Shown: positions 48,729 to 61,541 of the stretch, one piece after another
How the letters are laid out: each line of letters begins with the position of its first letter
Numbering within the stretch: the stretch's first letter is position 1
Source: Metellina segmentata
Taxonomy: Eukaryota > Arthropoda > Arachnida > Araneae > Tetragnathidae
NCBI GenBank assembly: GCA_947359465.1
Contig: OX375883.1
Location: 95,492,293 to 95,556,292 of the forward strand
Direction: 5' to 3'
Length of the DNA: 64,000 bases
Translations under genes and position numbers: made by a program
The notes under the pieces: model-generated
Seen by the model: only the letters and a program-made list of their open reading frames with translations
The model's database searches: none
What the model was told of the DNA's origin: nothing

Positions 48729-49545
48729 AACCAGTCTAGTGGTTAAGGTGTTGGCCTCTGGATCGGAAGGTTCTTGTGGCAAATTGGGGGTCAGGGAACG
48801 GAATTGATTATGCTGTCCTCTGATAGGGGCAATGATGGACGCTCATCGTGTGTGTGGGGGGGAGTGGGGTGCTCCTTCACAAATGACCATCGCTTACCCA
48901 GCTGTGATCAAAAGCGTTAGGGTAATGTTCCTACCCCCCTGCTGCGTTGGGGGTTGAAACATTTTTTTTGTAACTTTAGAAGACTTGAGCCTGCACATTT
49001 CAAAAGAAATAAAAGGTAATAATAAAACTTTTGGCTTTGTGTGGTAAGGTAGTATCAATTAACGCCGTACTAGAGCAACACAACGCCTACTGACTATGAT
49101 CCTGGATCAATCCCCTTAGGGAAAGATCCGAGGACTTGAACCACCGTCAGATGACGAGGCAACAGCTGAGCTGGCGTTCCACTCTCTAATCTTCCACAAC
49201 AACTCAAAGTGAGAACTTTCGGCCACGACAGATTTAAGGTGCACTACCCGAGTCTAAACCATACTCTTACAAATATCAATGAACTGATCCGAATTCAAGC
49301 CAGGAATCTTCCGATCTAGATCCTAACAACTTAACCACCAGACCGGTATGTTAACGTATACAGTGGCGGATGGTGAACGTTAAATCTATCTTGACCTCAA
49401 ATGCCTTCACGTTGGCGTGGTGTGGAAGTTTGGAAAGTGTGGTGGCAGCTCAGATGTGACCTCGTCATCTAATAGTGGTTCAAAGTTACGTGTTATGCTC
49501 GAATCTTTCACTTCGGAGATTAGTCCCAGACCTGCCAATAGCCAC
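48729..49545. repeat. SINE family 2 plus inverted family-1 pair, copy C intron
   Basis: 48729-48960 is the family-2 SINE (+), 49054-49350 a family-1 SINE (-) and 49362-49545 a truncated family-1 SINE (+). The arrangement is the same as at 28021-28845 in copy B. Confidence 0.6.
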
Positions 49546-49630
49546 CGTTGCTTGTTCTTTCCCACTTCTCTAGCAACCTACGAGTTCTCGGGGGCGCAGG
49601 TTCGATTTGCGTTACATGCGTATTTCTCTC

Positions 49631-50685
49631 TTCCACACCCATGTCACAGTTAAGGCTTTCCCATTCCAACCGCAAGTCAGTTTAATTTTTTCCATTCCAA
49701 CCCCATGTCAATAAAGGCTTTCCGATTTAAACCTCATGTCACTACAGACTTTCCCATTCCAACCCCAAGTCAGTTTAAGTTTTTCCATTCCAACCCCATG
49801 TCAATAAAGTCTTTCCGATTTAAACCTCATGTCACTACAGACTTTCCCATACCAACCCCAAGTCAGTGTAAGCTTTCCCATTTCAACCCCATGTCAATAA
49901 AGCCTTTCCGATTTCAACCTCCATGTCACTACACACTTTCCCATTCCAACCCCAAGTCAGTTTAATTTTTTCCATTCCAACCCCATGTCAATAAAGGCTT
50001 TCCGATTTAAACCTCATGTCACTACAGACTTTCCCATTCCAACCCCAAGTCAGTGTAAGCTTTCCCATTTTAACCCCATGTCAATAAAGCCTTTCCGATT
50101 TCAACCTCATGTCACTACAGACTTTTCCATTCCAACCCCAAGTCAGTTTAATTTTTTCCATTCCAACCCCATGTCTATAAAGGCTTTCCGATTTAAACCT
50201 CATGTCACTACAGACTTTCCCATCCCAACCCCTAGTCAGTGTAAGCTTTCCCATTTCAACCCCATGTCAATAAAGCCTTTCCGATTTCAACCTCCATGTC
50301 ACTACAGACTTTCCCATTCCAACCCCAAGTCAGTTTAAGTTTTTCCATTCCAACCCCATGTGATTAAAAGCTTTCCCATTTCAACCCCATGTCAATAAAG
50401 GCTTTCCGATTTCAAACTCATGTCACTACAGACTTTCCCATTCCAACCCCTAGTGAGTGTAAGCTTTCCCATTTCAACCCCATGTCAATAAAGGCTTTCC
50501 GATTTAAACCTCATGTCACTACAGACTTTCGCATTCCAACCCCAAGTCAGTTTAAGTTTTTCCATTCCAACCCCATGTCAGTAAAAGTTTTCCCATTTCA
50601 ACCCCATGTTAATAAAGGCTTTCCCATTTCAACCTCATGTCACTAAAGGCTTTCCTATTCCAGCCCCAAGTCAGTACAAGCTTTC
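49631..50685 (+). repeat. 31-bp minisatellite, copy C intron, AATAAA-rich
   Basis: Homologue of 28931-29982 with the same three monomer variants. Small indels break the frame that is open in copy B, confirming that frame is not a gene. About nine monomers carry sense-strand AATAAA. It ends 114 bp before exon 2. Confidence 0.9.
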
Positions 50686-50799
50686 GTTGCAGAGTATGTC
50701 CATTATTTAACACTGTCTTGTGTTTGGCACAGCTTGGTGAAATATAGCCAAACCCAACCAACCTGTTCTAACTACGTCCTTCTCTTATTTTCGTTGCAG

Positions 50800-51401
50800 G
50801 ATGCGTACCAATAAGTCACGTCCTCTTCCGACCGGTGCTGAGCGACTTCTCAGGTCAGAAAATCAGATCAGCCAAACTCGTACTTCCCAATAACACGACC
50901 CGTGATATTACGTTATGGGTTAAGCAGTGGCTACAGTTTGACGATCTCGATGACTTCCCCGTCACCTGTTTCGATGATTACTGCTGCAATGCGCAACTCA
51001 GGTTAAGGGTCTATCGACCCGAAGGCCTACAGCCCACCTGCATAAAAGAGTGCTGTATGAGGTCGCTCAATGTGTCCTTCCACGACATCGGGTGGACATG
51101 GATAATTCATCCCCAGTATGCCCAGTTCTACTACTGCAAGGGGCGTTGCTGGAAAAAGAACGACAACTTCGCTAGCTGGCACGCTGTCGTGCAGAGCATC
51201 TATAGCCACCTGTCTGCTAATGAAATAAAACTTTATTCAAAAACCCACCTGAGTGCTAATGCCTCAAAAGTTTATCCAAAACCCAGCTGCATCCCCACTA
51301 AGCTGGCTCCGATGACCATGTTTTACTACAGCAAGAAACCGGGCGAGATCATTCGCACTACGATTAATGATATGATCGTCAGAAAGTGCGGCTGTGCTTG
51401 A
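50800..51401 (+). CDS. TGF-beta ligand copy C, exon 2 (cystine-knot exon)
   Basis: Acceptor TTATTTTCGTTGCAG, phase-1 junction. The prodomain part differs from B by a single visible change (GAG to GTG). The candidate cleavage site R-V-Y-R is at 51006-51017, followed by Pro. The mature domain has C-x3-CC, GWTWIIHP, CKGRC, PSCIPTKL and KCGCA: eight cysteines, lacking the inter-subunit one. Between the long helix and PSC it carries a 13-codon in-frame tandem duplication (51207-51245 and 51246-51284; HLSANEIKLYSKT / HLSANASKVYPKP) that adds an N-A-S sequon. In the family this segment borders the receptor-binding wrist helix. With 36466-36724 it forms a 286-residue, apparently intact ligand. Confidence 0.93.
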
Positions 51402-52487
51402 ACGAGTTCTTACAATCTTGTCAGCCATGTTGTTGTTTCCCAGAATTCCGTGTGTTTTGGAAGAATTTGCATCATTATTTACTTTTCTGTGAGCAAATAT
51501 CTATTTTTGCATGTTAAAAAAAAATTGTGTGTGTAATTAAATTTTCTTTACTCGTAAGTGGTTCTTATTTTATGAAGAATAATATTTTAATAGTAAAGCT
51601 AATTGTGGTTTAGGTTCTGTTGTGAGGAAATTGTAACGTCGTGGGTATAGTTTGAATGGCGAGTGGCTTGAAGATAATTAAAACGACATTTAGAATTACA
51701 GCACATTAAATTAATTATAGAAGAATAGATATAAGTTAAAACTATTTCGAGACTAATAGATATTGTACAAATTAGGGTTTCAGTCCCGCGGTTTCAATCC
51801 GGAGCAGAGTCGTTCTGCGTCCGCTCACGTTTCGGTTTTCCACCATTCTCCTTTTCCTCGAGAGAAGACCCCACACGTTCTTCCGAAGCTGCTATCGCCC
51901 AAAGAGAAGGGGATACCCCCATCCTGTCATAAATTCATGGACCACCATGAAAGTTGTGGTCAGAGGGACCCCCTACGGTGACGCTACAAAATGATCTAAA
52001 TTTACATTACGTAGTCATTAAAAATTTTGTTACAAGCTATGTCAAATGGGGTAGAGTGTTACAGAATGAAATGGCGCACAGTGATACAAACCTAATTTGT
52101 CCAACAAACATATGTTTCACAATGTAAATTTTATTACTCCTATAGCTCTGCATTTTTCACTTTAAGATTTTTAATTATAAATCTGAATGATAACATAAAT
52201 AAATTGGTTAATTTTTCTTTAAGCTTTTCCTCCATATAATTTTGTATATCTTTTTATGTGTGATATTTACAATCTTTCTTTTTTACATGATTAGCAGTTT
52301 CCTTTTGTTAAATCTTTCGAAATAATCACAATCTAACAAAATTATGTCTCCTTAAGAAGAAAAGTCTTTCTCTTAATCCCCACCCCGTAAAACTGCACAA
52401 ATAAATGATGGGTAAAATGTTGGATTTTCACTGATGCGCCAGATGAAAATATGTTTTGAGGGGAAAAAACACTAAACCCTAAAAAGA
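51402..52487 (+). other. 3' UTR and downstream flank of copy C
   Basis: ATTAAA at 51536-51541. Matches the B flank, including the GC-rich island (51760-51990) without a recognised product. Confidence 0.5.
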
Positions 52488-52957
52488 ACGAAATTCCCAA
52501 GAAGAGAGCCAAAGTGAACCTGAGTCATTATCCTAACGAGAAATCATCAACAGAATATTAAGATCCCCCATCTTATGCTGATAGTGATAACAAGTCGTTT
52601 TCAGACATTACTGTAGATGATAACAATATTAACAATGGTGATTACATTATACTTGAAAAATGACACCTTAAAGAACATAAAATTCACTCTATTGGGGAAG
52701 TTGTGAATCACAACAACATTGATTTTGAAGTGTTGTACGTCAGAAGAACTTTTCCATCTGATACATTTTCACGAACAAAAGAAGTTCATTCATTTGAAAA
52801 ATAAAAAATCATTGCGAAACTACCTCTTCCAATTATTTCAGGAGGGACAGTGAGAAAAGAGGACATGCTGATTTTCCCTGTGGATTTAACCTCCTATCAA
52901 AATCTAAAACAAGTTTACTATTTCTGTTATCCTATTTTATCATCTACTTTGTAAGTG
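52488..52957 (+). pseudogene. Decayed transposase-like C-terminal fragment (unit C)
   Basis: Third copy of the fossil at 10951-11414, with the same stops. Confidence 0.4.
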
Positions 52958-53344
52958 TTTGCTACAATCATTGCAAATGTTTTCCTCACATTGAAAGCTG
53001 TTCAATTATGCCTAAACTAATAAAAATTAGTATTTGATTTTAAGGCTGCTTAAGAAATTATTAGATATCTGTACATTTCAATTCAAATAAATTTTAATAA
53101 AAGCCCATTCTTTATATTTACAGTTGCTACTATAACGTAACACTGTATCCCACAGTGTGTAATACTGTACTCCGACTTAGGAGTAAGTTTCATTTTGAGC
53201 TTTTATTTGTTTACAGATTAAAACCTGATGGGTGGATTTATTTAATTAAACATGTTGAGATGACATGTATTTTTTTCTGTTGTTTACAATAATTAAAAAA
53301 AAATTTCTCTCCTAAAAATTTAGTTCCTTTTAAAAAATTATATT

Positions 53345-54057
53345 CGAATTCGGGTCGTGCCACAAGTTGTCTCCTCTAACACATCCACCATCTTAATGAT
53401 ATCTGCTTTGTAAATTATATAACACCATTGTGTCTTTCGCAAAGTCTAGGAAGTTGTTCCAAATGTTTTTTCAAGGCCCTATTTCTTTTCGCTGAACCCG
53501 TGAAGTAATTCACAACTTGTTTGATAATGCAACAAAATCACGCAAGCTTGAAACGGACGAAGATTTGGATCAAATTCAGTCAGTGGATTGAATTTACAGC
53601 ACATTTTTTAACTTTGTTTTCAGCACCTCAACGATTAATGTGTCTGTACCTATACTAACCATTATGGAAGAAAGCAGTCCTAAAATTGTCAACTATCTTA
53701 ACAATTTCGTGAGCAATCGCAACTCCAGTCGCTTTTAATTCAGACGAAGTTGACACAATAGTGGATTCTTTGGGAGTGCTACTCTTTGATTTTGGTAAAG
53801 CAGCAAATAAATCTAAAAAAAGTCAAGAAATGTTCATAAACTTCCATTCTTCTTGCTTCATCAATCACGTATATTTGTTCAAATGTCAATTGAGAAATAT
53901 GCGAAACATCTGTAGTTTCATCAAACACTGTGCTATAGACACCTGTTTCACGTACTTGTGCAACGATATGAGACAGGACATCCATGGCGAAACAATGAAT
54001 TATGTCATTTTGAATAGTTTTGCTTTTGAAATGAGTTTTAAAAGTCACTTTTGACAT
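53345..54057 (-). pseudogene. hAT/DUF4371 transposase relic (unit C)
   Basis: Homologue of 11818-12537, open from 54057 to 53779 with the FDETTDVSH core. A small deletion removes part of the segment around 53435 that in the other units follows GTGTCTTTCG. Confidence 0.6.
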
Positions 54058-54525
54058 CTTTTCATTTTTTAAAGGCTATATTTAGCAAAGATCACAATAG
54101 ATTAAGTCGCGTGTACTTGGATGAAGCTTTCACTCGTGTTAGTTTTGAATTTCACGGATAGAAAGCTAGCTTTAAAAACTTCATTTTTTAGCTAACCAAT
54201 GAATACTATACCATACAATCAATTTTTGATTACAATTGAAAAGAATCATTAACTTTGATTTTGAATGAAGTGAAATTAAATATTAATAAAAAACCTTTAT
54301 GCCTGTGTAAACCCTGTAGTTCATGGAAGAAAATCTTCGTTATAGAGATTAGTATCGTGAAACAGAGATAAAAATTTTTCAGATACATTAAAATCCCGAA
54401 TATTCGCTGGCGGATTACCCACTTAACCGTAGTTACTTTGAGAAACTTCAAAACTTGCAAACCTTCAAAAACTTCACCTGATTGGTCCACTGGACGGGAG
54501 AGAAGACGCCCATCCATTGATTCGT

Positions 54526-54645
54526 CATCAGATTGATCCATCAGATTGACATCAGATTGATCCATCAGATTGACATCAGATTGATCCATCAGATTGACAT
54601 CAGATTGATCCATCAGATTGACAACAGATTGATCCATCAGATTGA
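54526..54645. repeat. 24-bp minisatellite (unit C), about five copies
   Basis: Same monomer as 13006-13124. Flanking spacer (54058-54525 and 54646-55614) matches the other units and holds nothing else recognised. Confidence 0.85.
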
Positions 54646-55614
54646 CATAATAGTGGACTTTGGCGATTTCACCATTTGAGTTGCCACTTTATATAAATAC
54701 TGATTCACACACCTAACCTGTCATAAGATGTTATGTTGCCAATAAAGGTGATAAAATACCCAATCCGAAGCCCCTTTTCCATAAAGAAGTCACGTGACTG
54801 CTAGTTGACACGCACTTTTTTAAGCTCCTCTCAATAGCAATTCTCACTCAACTTATATTTTACGTCTATGGAGTGCGACTGTCAATTACTTGATATCGTC
54901 TGCTTCAGGCAGGCCAAAATCTTTTGAAAAAATAGCTGGGCAAATTTTTTTTGGGTAAAAGAGGGTTTAAAATGAGCATTTAAATAAATCTAAATTTTTC
55001 CAATTTAAAAACCATTCAAGAAATAAACAATCGTCCTTTTCTGTTCACATACCCATTCATCAGAAACATATCTGCGAGATACGAAATCGTGCAGCAATGT
55101 ATGCCGTGGAAAATCCTAGCGTAGAATGAAGCCTTACGCCACAGAAACGATGTTATCGACTGACCTCAGCAATGTCCTCTACCACCTAAACGAGGCTAAC
55201 GGGGCACACATTCTTTGACACAGAAATGTTTATTTTGGGCCCATCTACAACACTTTACAATTTGAACGGACAGTTTAAACACACCCTGGATGTAAACAAT
55301 GCTTTAAAAAAAGAAATCTTTGATGTTATCTACAACATACACACACAGTATTTTGATAACAATAAAAATGTTTCAAATTAATGGTTTAACAGTTACAGTT
55401 TTACAATTACCATGGATGTATGCAAGGTCAGTTTCATTGTTAATTATCTTTCTTTTGATTACAAAATTAACAAATTTGGTCTGCTTTTTCATCATAATAA
55501 TAAAAATGTTTCAAATGGATGGTTTTGCAGCAATCCCTCGTTACATCCCGCATCGATATATCACTAATTCAGCTTCATCGCTCATTTCTAGTTGTCACCA
55601 GTGAATATCGCCAA

Positions 55615-55873
55615 CCAACCGGTCTACTAATTAAGGTGTTAGCCTCTAGATCGGAATGTTCCTGGTTCGAATCCGGGAGAGTGCATGGACATTTGTAAGC
55701 GTATGGTGTAGAGGCGGATGGTGCACCTTAAATCTGTCGTGGCCGAAAGACCTCACGTCGAGGTGGTGTGGAAATTTTTAGTGTGGGGTGCAAGCTCAGG
55801 TGTTCCCTTGTCATCTGACCGTGGTTCAAAATGACATGACGTGGTTCAAATGACAATGGATCTTACCTTAGGG
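55615..55873 (+). mobile_element. SINE family 1 (unit C), 5' part, split by a hAT element
   Basis: Same SINE and site as 14091-14417. It is broken at CCTTAGGG (55866-55873) and resumes at 61542-61617 after the hAT insertion, with CCTTAGGG repeated. Confidence 0.8.
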
Positions 55874-56072
55874 CAGGGTTCGGCAACCTATCGAAACGCA
55901 AGAGCCAAAAGTTACAATTTACAAAATTTCCCAGTTTTAAAAGAGCCCCTCAAAATTTCGTTTCAATATTATAGTATTTGCTTACATATATTTGATTTTT
56001 GATTTAAAATAAACGGCTTTATATAAGGAATTAATATTTATTCATATAAAAACACAAATATAGATAGTTACA

Positions 56073-57988
56073 TCAATGGGAGCATTGGATTTGCATGCCT
56101 TTTGAAAGTTTGATTAAATCTGGCTTATAACTTGTTTTAAGTTTGAAGCACGATTCTAGATTTTTATTTGTTAGTTGACTACTAACTTTACTTTTTATTA
56201 TATTCATGCAAGAGAACGCTTGCTCACACGAATATGTCGACACGAAGATCGTCAGCACTCCATATACCAACTTCTTCACCTCACTGTAGCATTCTGGAAG
56301 ACTATTCCATGCACCAAATATGAGGGCCTCAACTCGCAGAATTTCTTTTAGAGCTGTCCACTTGTGCTGCGCGATGTGCATGCATTTCTGGACCTCCAAC
56401 TCTTCCAACTTGCTCTTGAGTTCTGTGAACTTGCCACTCCACAGGTCTTTGGCTTTTAAATGTAGCAATTGCATTTGAAGCGATCCAGCATCAATTCCAA
56501 ATGGCTCAATGCTGGTCTCATTTGTATTTGTGTTGAGTGGATTTACTATGAACGCGAGAGTACTTTTGTTTGTTTTGAATTGCTCGAATCTCTCAGCGAA
56601 TTCATCCTTCATGTTTTTTAAAGCTATGCTGAAGTAATTCGAGTCAATAGTTGCATTGTTCTCATCGCGATATTGCTTCAGATTTTTAAATGAAGTAATT
56701 TACGGCTCTCCATGTCTTCAACAAAAAGAAGTAATTTTTTTCGAAACTAACTATTTCTTCAAGCAAGGCGTAGGCTGGGTTGCCCTTTCCTTGCAATTTT
56801 AGATTTAGTTCATTTAGTTTCATTGTGGTATCTACCATGAAGTTGAATTTTTACAGCCATTTGTCTTCTTCCAATTCAGGATGGTCAATGCTTTTTTCAT
56901 TGAGGAATGTTTTTATTTCACTCAAGCACAAACCAATACGTTACCTCTGGAAAGCCATCGCACTTTATTGTGCAGAAGTAGGTCAGAAAATTGGCTATCT
57001 ATTTCTTCAAGGAAATCTTTAAACTGGCGATGGTAGAGTGCTTTTGCCAAGATGCTGTTAATAATCTTGATTATCAAGTTCATGACCTCAACTATTTCGG
57101 CCGGAAATGTTTGGGCACAAAGCGCTTCTTGATGAATTATGCCGTGAAACGGTAGAATTTCGTGGTTTATTTTTTTCTGAAGAATTGATGTTACCCCTCT
57201 ATGGTATTCCTGTTATACTTCTGGCTAGATCAGTTGCTGAAACGATTTTATTTAAATCGATTCCATTGCCTTCCAGGAATTTTTGCACAGCATTTGCTGT
57301 ATCTTCTTCACGAGTTTGCCCTGAGAGCGGTAGCAATCCTAGCAGTTCTTCTTTTGGACCTTGGGACGACATATACCTGACGAAAAGGGTAACTTGTGCC
57401 GTGTCTTTTATGTCGCAAGACTCATCTATAGCAAGTGATAAGACAGAAGCCAGTTGAATGTCTTCCACTTGCATATGTGTTACATTTGAAGACATTTTAA
57501 CAGTTCTATCTTGTACTGTTTAAGCAGATAATGGCAAATCTTTGATTTTTTTTCATGATTTCTGCTTTGTTTTTAAAATCACGAAACAGTTCTTCAGATG
57601 CACGTATAAAACAATCTTTGACGTACTCATCATCTGTGAATGGTTTTCCTCTTTTTGCAATTTCTAATGAAACTACGAAGCTTACCAGATTTACATTATT
57701 GGAAGATTGCGCCCAGTTAATTAGCATGGAACTTGACTTTTTTTTTTGGAGCTCTTCAACAGCTTTTGTTTGTGCGTCACCGGTTGGATATTTACCAGCA
57801 AACTGGGTATGTTTTGTAGTGAAGTGTCTCTCCAAATTTGACTTCTTATTGTGTGCGAGTTTTTCGTGGCAAATGCGAAATGTCGGAAGGCTATCTGTGT
57901 TGCATATGAATGCAAACGATTCCGTCCAATCCTGATTGAATTCTCGGTTTTCTTCTTCAGTTCTTCTTTTTTTTTCATCAGATGCCAT
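56073..57988 (-). pseudogene. hAT transposase of the outer element, broken
   Basis: The frame is split in at least three. 57988-57506: N-terminus with a BED/TTF-type zinc finger in which the first Cys of C-x2-C is replaced (the later C and H-x4-H remain). 57495-57199: [22 protein letters not shown]. 56612-56073: dimerisation region with STYSCEQAFSCMNIIKSK. The middle (57190-57020) still encodes family-like sequence. The layout matches the GTF2IRD2/ZBED-like hAT transposases. A run of eight T near 57545 is the probable site of the first shift. Not functional as it stands. Confidence 0.85.
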
Positions 57989-58171
57989 GCTGGCGTCGGA
58001 GCTGAAAAAATGATTTTTTAAAATTGTACTTAGCTATCTAAAACGGCAAACAATTTATTTACCAGTATTACTTCGTTAACACGATCCTCAGATATATAAT
58101 CCAATTCTGTTACTGATTTTATTATATTATGCGCGTACATACTTTGAGAAGATAATTCGCTTCTCAATCGT

Positions 58172-58626
58172 ATTATTCTGTTGTTGTTGTTGTTTCTCAT
58201 GCCTACATTGGCAGACCAGAGGAGTGCCAGGCCCGTCGAAGACGGCAAGAGTCGAGGGGGTCCATGTTATTGAGTCCCATTGGGAGGAAGTCCGACTTTT
58301 ACTCGACATACATGACACATTCGTTTTACAGGAAGGTTCCTTTCATACATCCATTCACTCTCACATATCGTAATTTAGATCCCAATCAGAGGCCGATAAC
58401 CCCCTGATCAGGTACCCACAGAGGTATTGATTTGGTATGGGAACATGGGGAACTTTGTGACCACGACCTATTTAACGTGCTCCAGTCACCATTAGCAAAC
58501 ACGACGGTCTTTAGCCAGTTCGAAGCGCCGATCTCGCAATCATCAGAATTGCAGGCTCCGCCGAGGACAGAACACCCACAACCCTTCTGATGCGAGCCCG
58601 ACGCTCTACTGACTGAGCTACCGCGT
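58172..58626 (-). mobile_element. tRNA-type SINE inside the outer hAT
   Basis: Read on the minus strand: ACGCGGTAGCTCAGTCAGTA (tRNA A-box region), a decayed B-box, a ~350-bp body and an (AAC)n tail (plus-strand TTG repeats at about 58179-58193). Flanks CGTATTATTCT and CGTATTCTTCT suggest an imperfect target duplication. It belongs to neither of the two SINE families above. Confidence 0.65.
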
Positions 58627-58746
58627 ATTCTTCTTGAAACAACAAGCGAATAGAAACGCAAAAACCGCAAGCGATTAAATTAATACGCATGCAAAATAAC
58701 GTCGACCGCGCTAACCGAGGATGACTACACTATCTAGACTCTAGAC

Positions 58747-61218
58747 CAGGGATGGGCAAACTTTTTCGGTCGCGGGCCAAAAATCAAAAAAAAAAAAATT
58801 TGGCGGGCCAAGATAAATTTTTCTAAAATTTTAAAAACAATATACAAGTATTACAATTTAAATATGTCAATGAGATGAATGAAATTTCGATTTCATTTTT
58901 TAAGTTTCTTATATTGAGGTTCGGAAGTGAGATGTACTGATTCTAAGGAACGAGGCTAAATGCTCATCTGTCAGTCTACTTCTGAAATAATTCTTTCTAA
59001 GGTTCATAGTTGAAAACACTTGTTCAATTATATATAAGATGAAGCAAACATAGCACTGATTTTCTGGGCGTGAGATATTAAATTTGGGAAACTTACTTTC
59101 GATAATGATTTGTAAAACTCTAACTTTGGCATATTTAGAAACAACTGCTTGAGATGATTGTTAGATTGCAACTCAATTAATTCAAGCTGCAAATCTGACC
59201 TCACTGCTTCACAATTTACGTTGAAAGGCATGGTAAAAATATCCAATTCTGTTTGATTGACACTGAAATCTTGAAATCTGCGTTCGAACTCAAAATGCAG
59301 TTTTTTCAAGTCATCTTCATAATTCTTAAGCTTCTCTTCATTTACTGAGGGTATTGAATTTAACCTCGATAAATGAGACAAGTCGTTTTTAGCTAGCTGC
59401 CCAGCAAACAGATTAAGTTTTAGTTTAAAAGCTTTGAGATGGGCCCAGATATCGTCGATAAATTGATTTTTCCCTTGCATCTTGACATTCAAGTTGCTCA
59501 TATGACAAAGAAGATCTGTGAAAAAGGCAAAGTCCGAAAGCCATTCTGTATCTTCTAACATTTCGCACTCCGTAGAGCACTGTTTCTCATGGAAGAACGA
59601 CAGAATGTCGTCTTTCAGCTGTCAAACTCGCTCGAAAACACATCCTGCACTAAGCCACCTTACTTTCGTGTAATACAGTACATCGGAGTATTCAGATTGC
59701 ACGGACTGAAGAAAATCTCGAAATTGCCTGTGAGTAAGCACACGAGATCGAATAGTATTTACAAGCTTCACGATTGCATCAAGCACGGGTTTCATATTCA
59801 ATGCAGATTTACACAGATCATCTTGATGTATAACACAATGTAGATAAACAACATTGTTCCCGGGATAGTTTTGATTAAAGAGTTCAAGAAATCCAGATTT
59901 TTTTCCTGTCATATTTGGTGCTCCATCGGTCGTAATATTACATATATTTGTTATAGGCACTTTCAAAGTTAAAAGCCCTTCCTGAAATTCACGAAAAATA
60001 TCACATTCCGTTGTAGTTCCCTTTAAAGAACACATGCACGCCAGTTCCTCAGTAATTTCAAAGTTCTCATCAGCACCTCTTATAAACAATACTAATTGAG
60101 CAGTATCATTTATATCAGTGCTTTCATCCATAGCTATGGAGCAAAATTTAAACTGGCCAATCTTTGACTCTAATTGTGATGTCAAATTTTTATCGATGGC
60201 TTCGATTCTAGAAGTCACCGTTTTTCGAGATAAGCTTACAGTCTCAAAATTATTTTTCTTGGCATAAAACATCACAAACTCGGAGCATGCATTGTTTAAC
60301 GGAACTCCCCATCACTGAGAGCTTTATTATTTTTAGCAATATTGTATGCTACAATGTAACTTGCATGTGTAGCTGCTTCTTGGATAGTGATTACCTTCTT
60401 GAAAAAATTTTGTCGGCCTGATAATTTTTTACAAAGACTTTCTACATTTTGTATTCTTTTATATTCGGACATTGCTTCGTAATTTGAATTCTGATGCTTG
60501 GATGTGAAATGACGGGAAATGTTATATTCTTTGAAGACTGCTACAGCCTCATTGCAGATAAGACACACTGGTTTATCTTCATCAACTGTAAAAAAATATT
60601 TCCAGGTCCATTCATCATTAAAAGCACGGCACTCTGAATCAACTTTACTTTTTTTAGTAGCCATTTTGGGGTTAAAATATTTTACGATAAACCAAAATAA
60701 GCACTAGCTACGCTATACTTATAATACTTTCACCACTATTCACAATGGTGCTATATGTCCGTAATCTTTCCATACGCAATCAATAATATTAAAACTTGCG
60801 CCATAAGAAAAAGCCGCTGCCTGGAGCTTAAAATGCGCAGTCTGCCACATGTGAGGTCTAATTCACCTATATTAGATTCACATATGTCTGCTCCCCGAGA
60901 AAGAGATAACGCTTCTTGGCGCCGGTCTACAGCTATAACTAACAAAGAACTTCCGCTTTTAACACTTTACCGATTGGAAGCTGTCTGTGCTTGCTATTTC
61001 CGTCGATTTATGTTTTGTAGAACAAGAATAGAGAAAGTAAAAAAAACCACCAGTCCTTTGAAAAAAAGAAGAAAAAAAGAATATTTAAAGAAAGTAGAAA
61101 AGGAGATGGATATTTTTATATATAAATCATATTTTCTTTTAATTTCTGTCGGATCAGCAAATTAAAATTCTATCCGCGGGCCTGAGTTGGCCCGCGGGCC
61201 GGAGTTTGCCCATCCCTG
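58747..61218 (-). mobile_element. Inner hAT transposon nested in the outer one
   Basis: 2472 bp with perfect 16-bp terminal repeats CAGGGATGGGCAAACT and the 8-bp target duplication CTCTAGAC (58739-58746, 61219-61226). The subterminal GGTCGCGGGCC and its complement also match. One transposase gene on the minus strand fills most of it. Confidence 0.96.
58920..60664 (-). pseudogene. hAT transposase of the inner element (GTF2IRD2-like), broken
   Basis: The N-terminal 122 codons (60664-60296) hold a complete zinc finger (C-x2-C then H-x4-H) and end at a one-base shift near 60300. The core (60275-59622) has SIAMDESTDINDTAQL, TTDGAPNMTGK and KVRWLSAG and ends at an in-frame TGA (59622-59624). The same frame continues (59561-59028) to FASSYI, where a two-base shift near 59030 moves the dimerisation motif (FSTMNLRKNYFRSRLTDEH) to another frame. 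The family is the Charlie-type hAT transposase related to vertebrate GTF2IRD2. Three lesions make it inactive. Confidence 0.88.
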
Positions 61219-61541
61219 CTCTAGACGGTCGCCGTTTGGGTGAGACAGAAATGGAATGCAATTTGCAATTGGCTGAAAGATAAACATGGTCACGGAGTCT
61301 CATCTCTGAACAAAACAATAGTTCAAATTTATCTCCTTACGGTTATGTTAAACGTAGAAATTTGTAATTAACGATTATGAAAATAGAAGCTATTGAGAAA
61401 TTAGGTACTTAAAAATATATTTTCTTACTTTTTAAGGGTTTTGATTGTAAATTATTAATTTTTTCGTATGGAGCTGGAGAGCCGCAACTTTACATCGAAA
61501 GAGTCGCATGTGGCTCGCGAGCCGTAGGTTGCCGACCCCTG

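Larger units (their letters stand above)
55874..61541 (-). mobile_element. Outer hAT transposon (Charlie-like ends)
   Basis: 5668 bp including a nested element. Terminal inverted repeats are CAGGGTTCGGCAACCTA at the left and CAGGGGTCGGCAACCTA (complement) at the right. The 8-bp target duplication CCTTAGGG (55866-55873, 61542-61549) is the hAT hallmark. Coding remnants are on the minus strand. It is missing from the same SINE in the other two units, so it inserted after duplication. Confidence 0.95.

Noticed and set aside
58600..58626. A tRNA gene near 58.6 kb on the minus strand
   Set aside because: The A-box is convincing but the B-box is decayed, and an (AAC)n tail follows about 400 bp on. 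It is a SINE.
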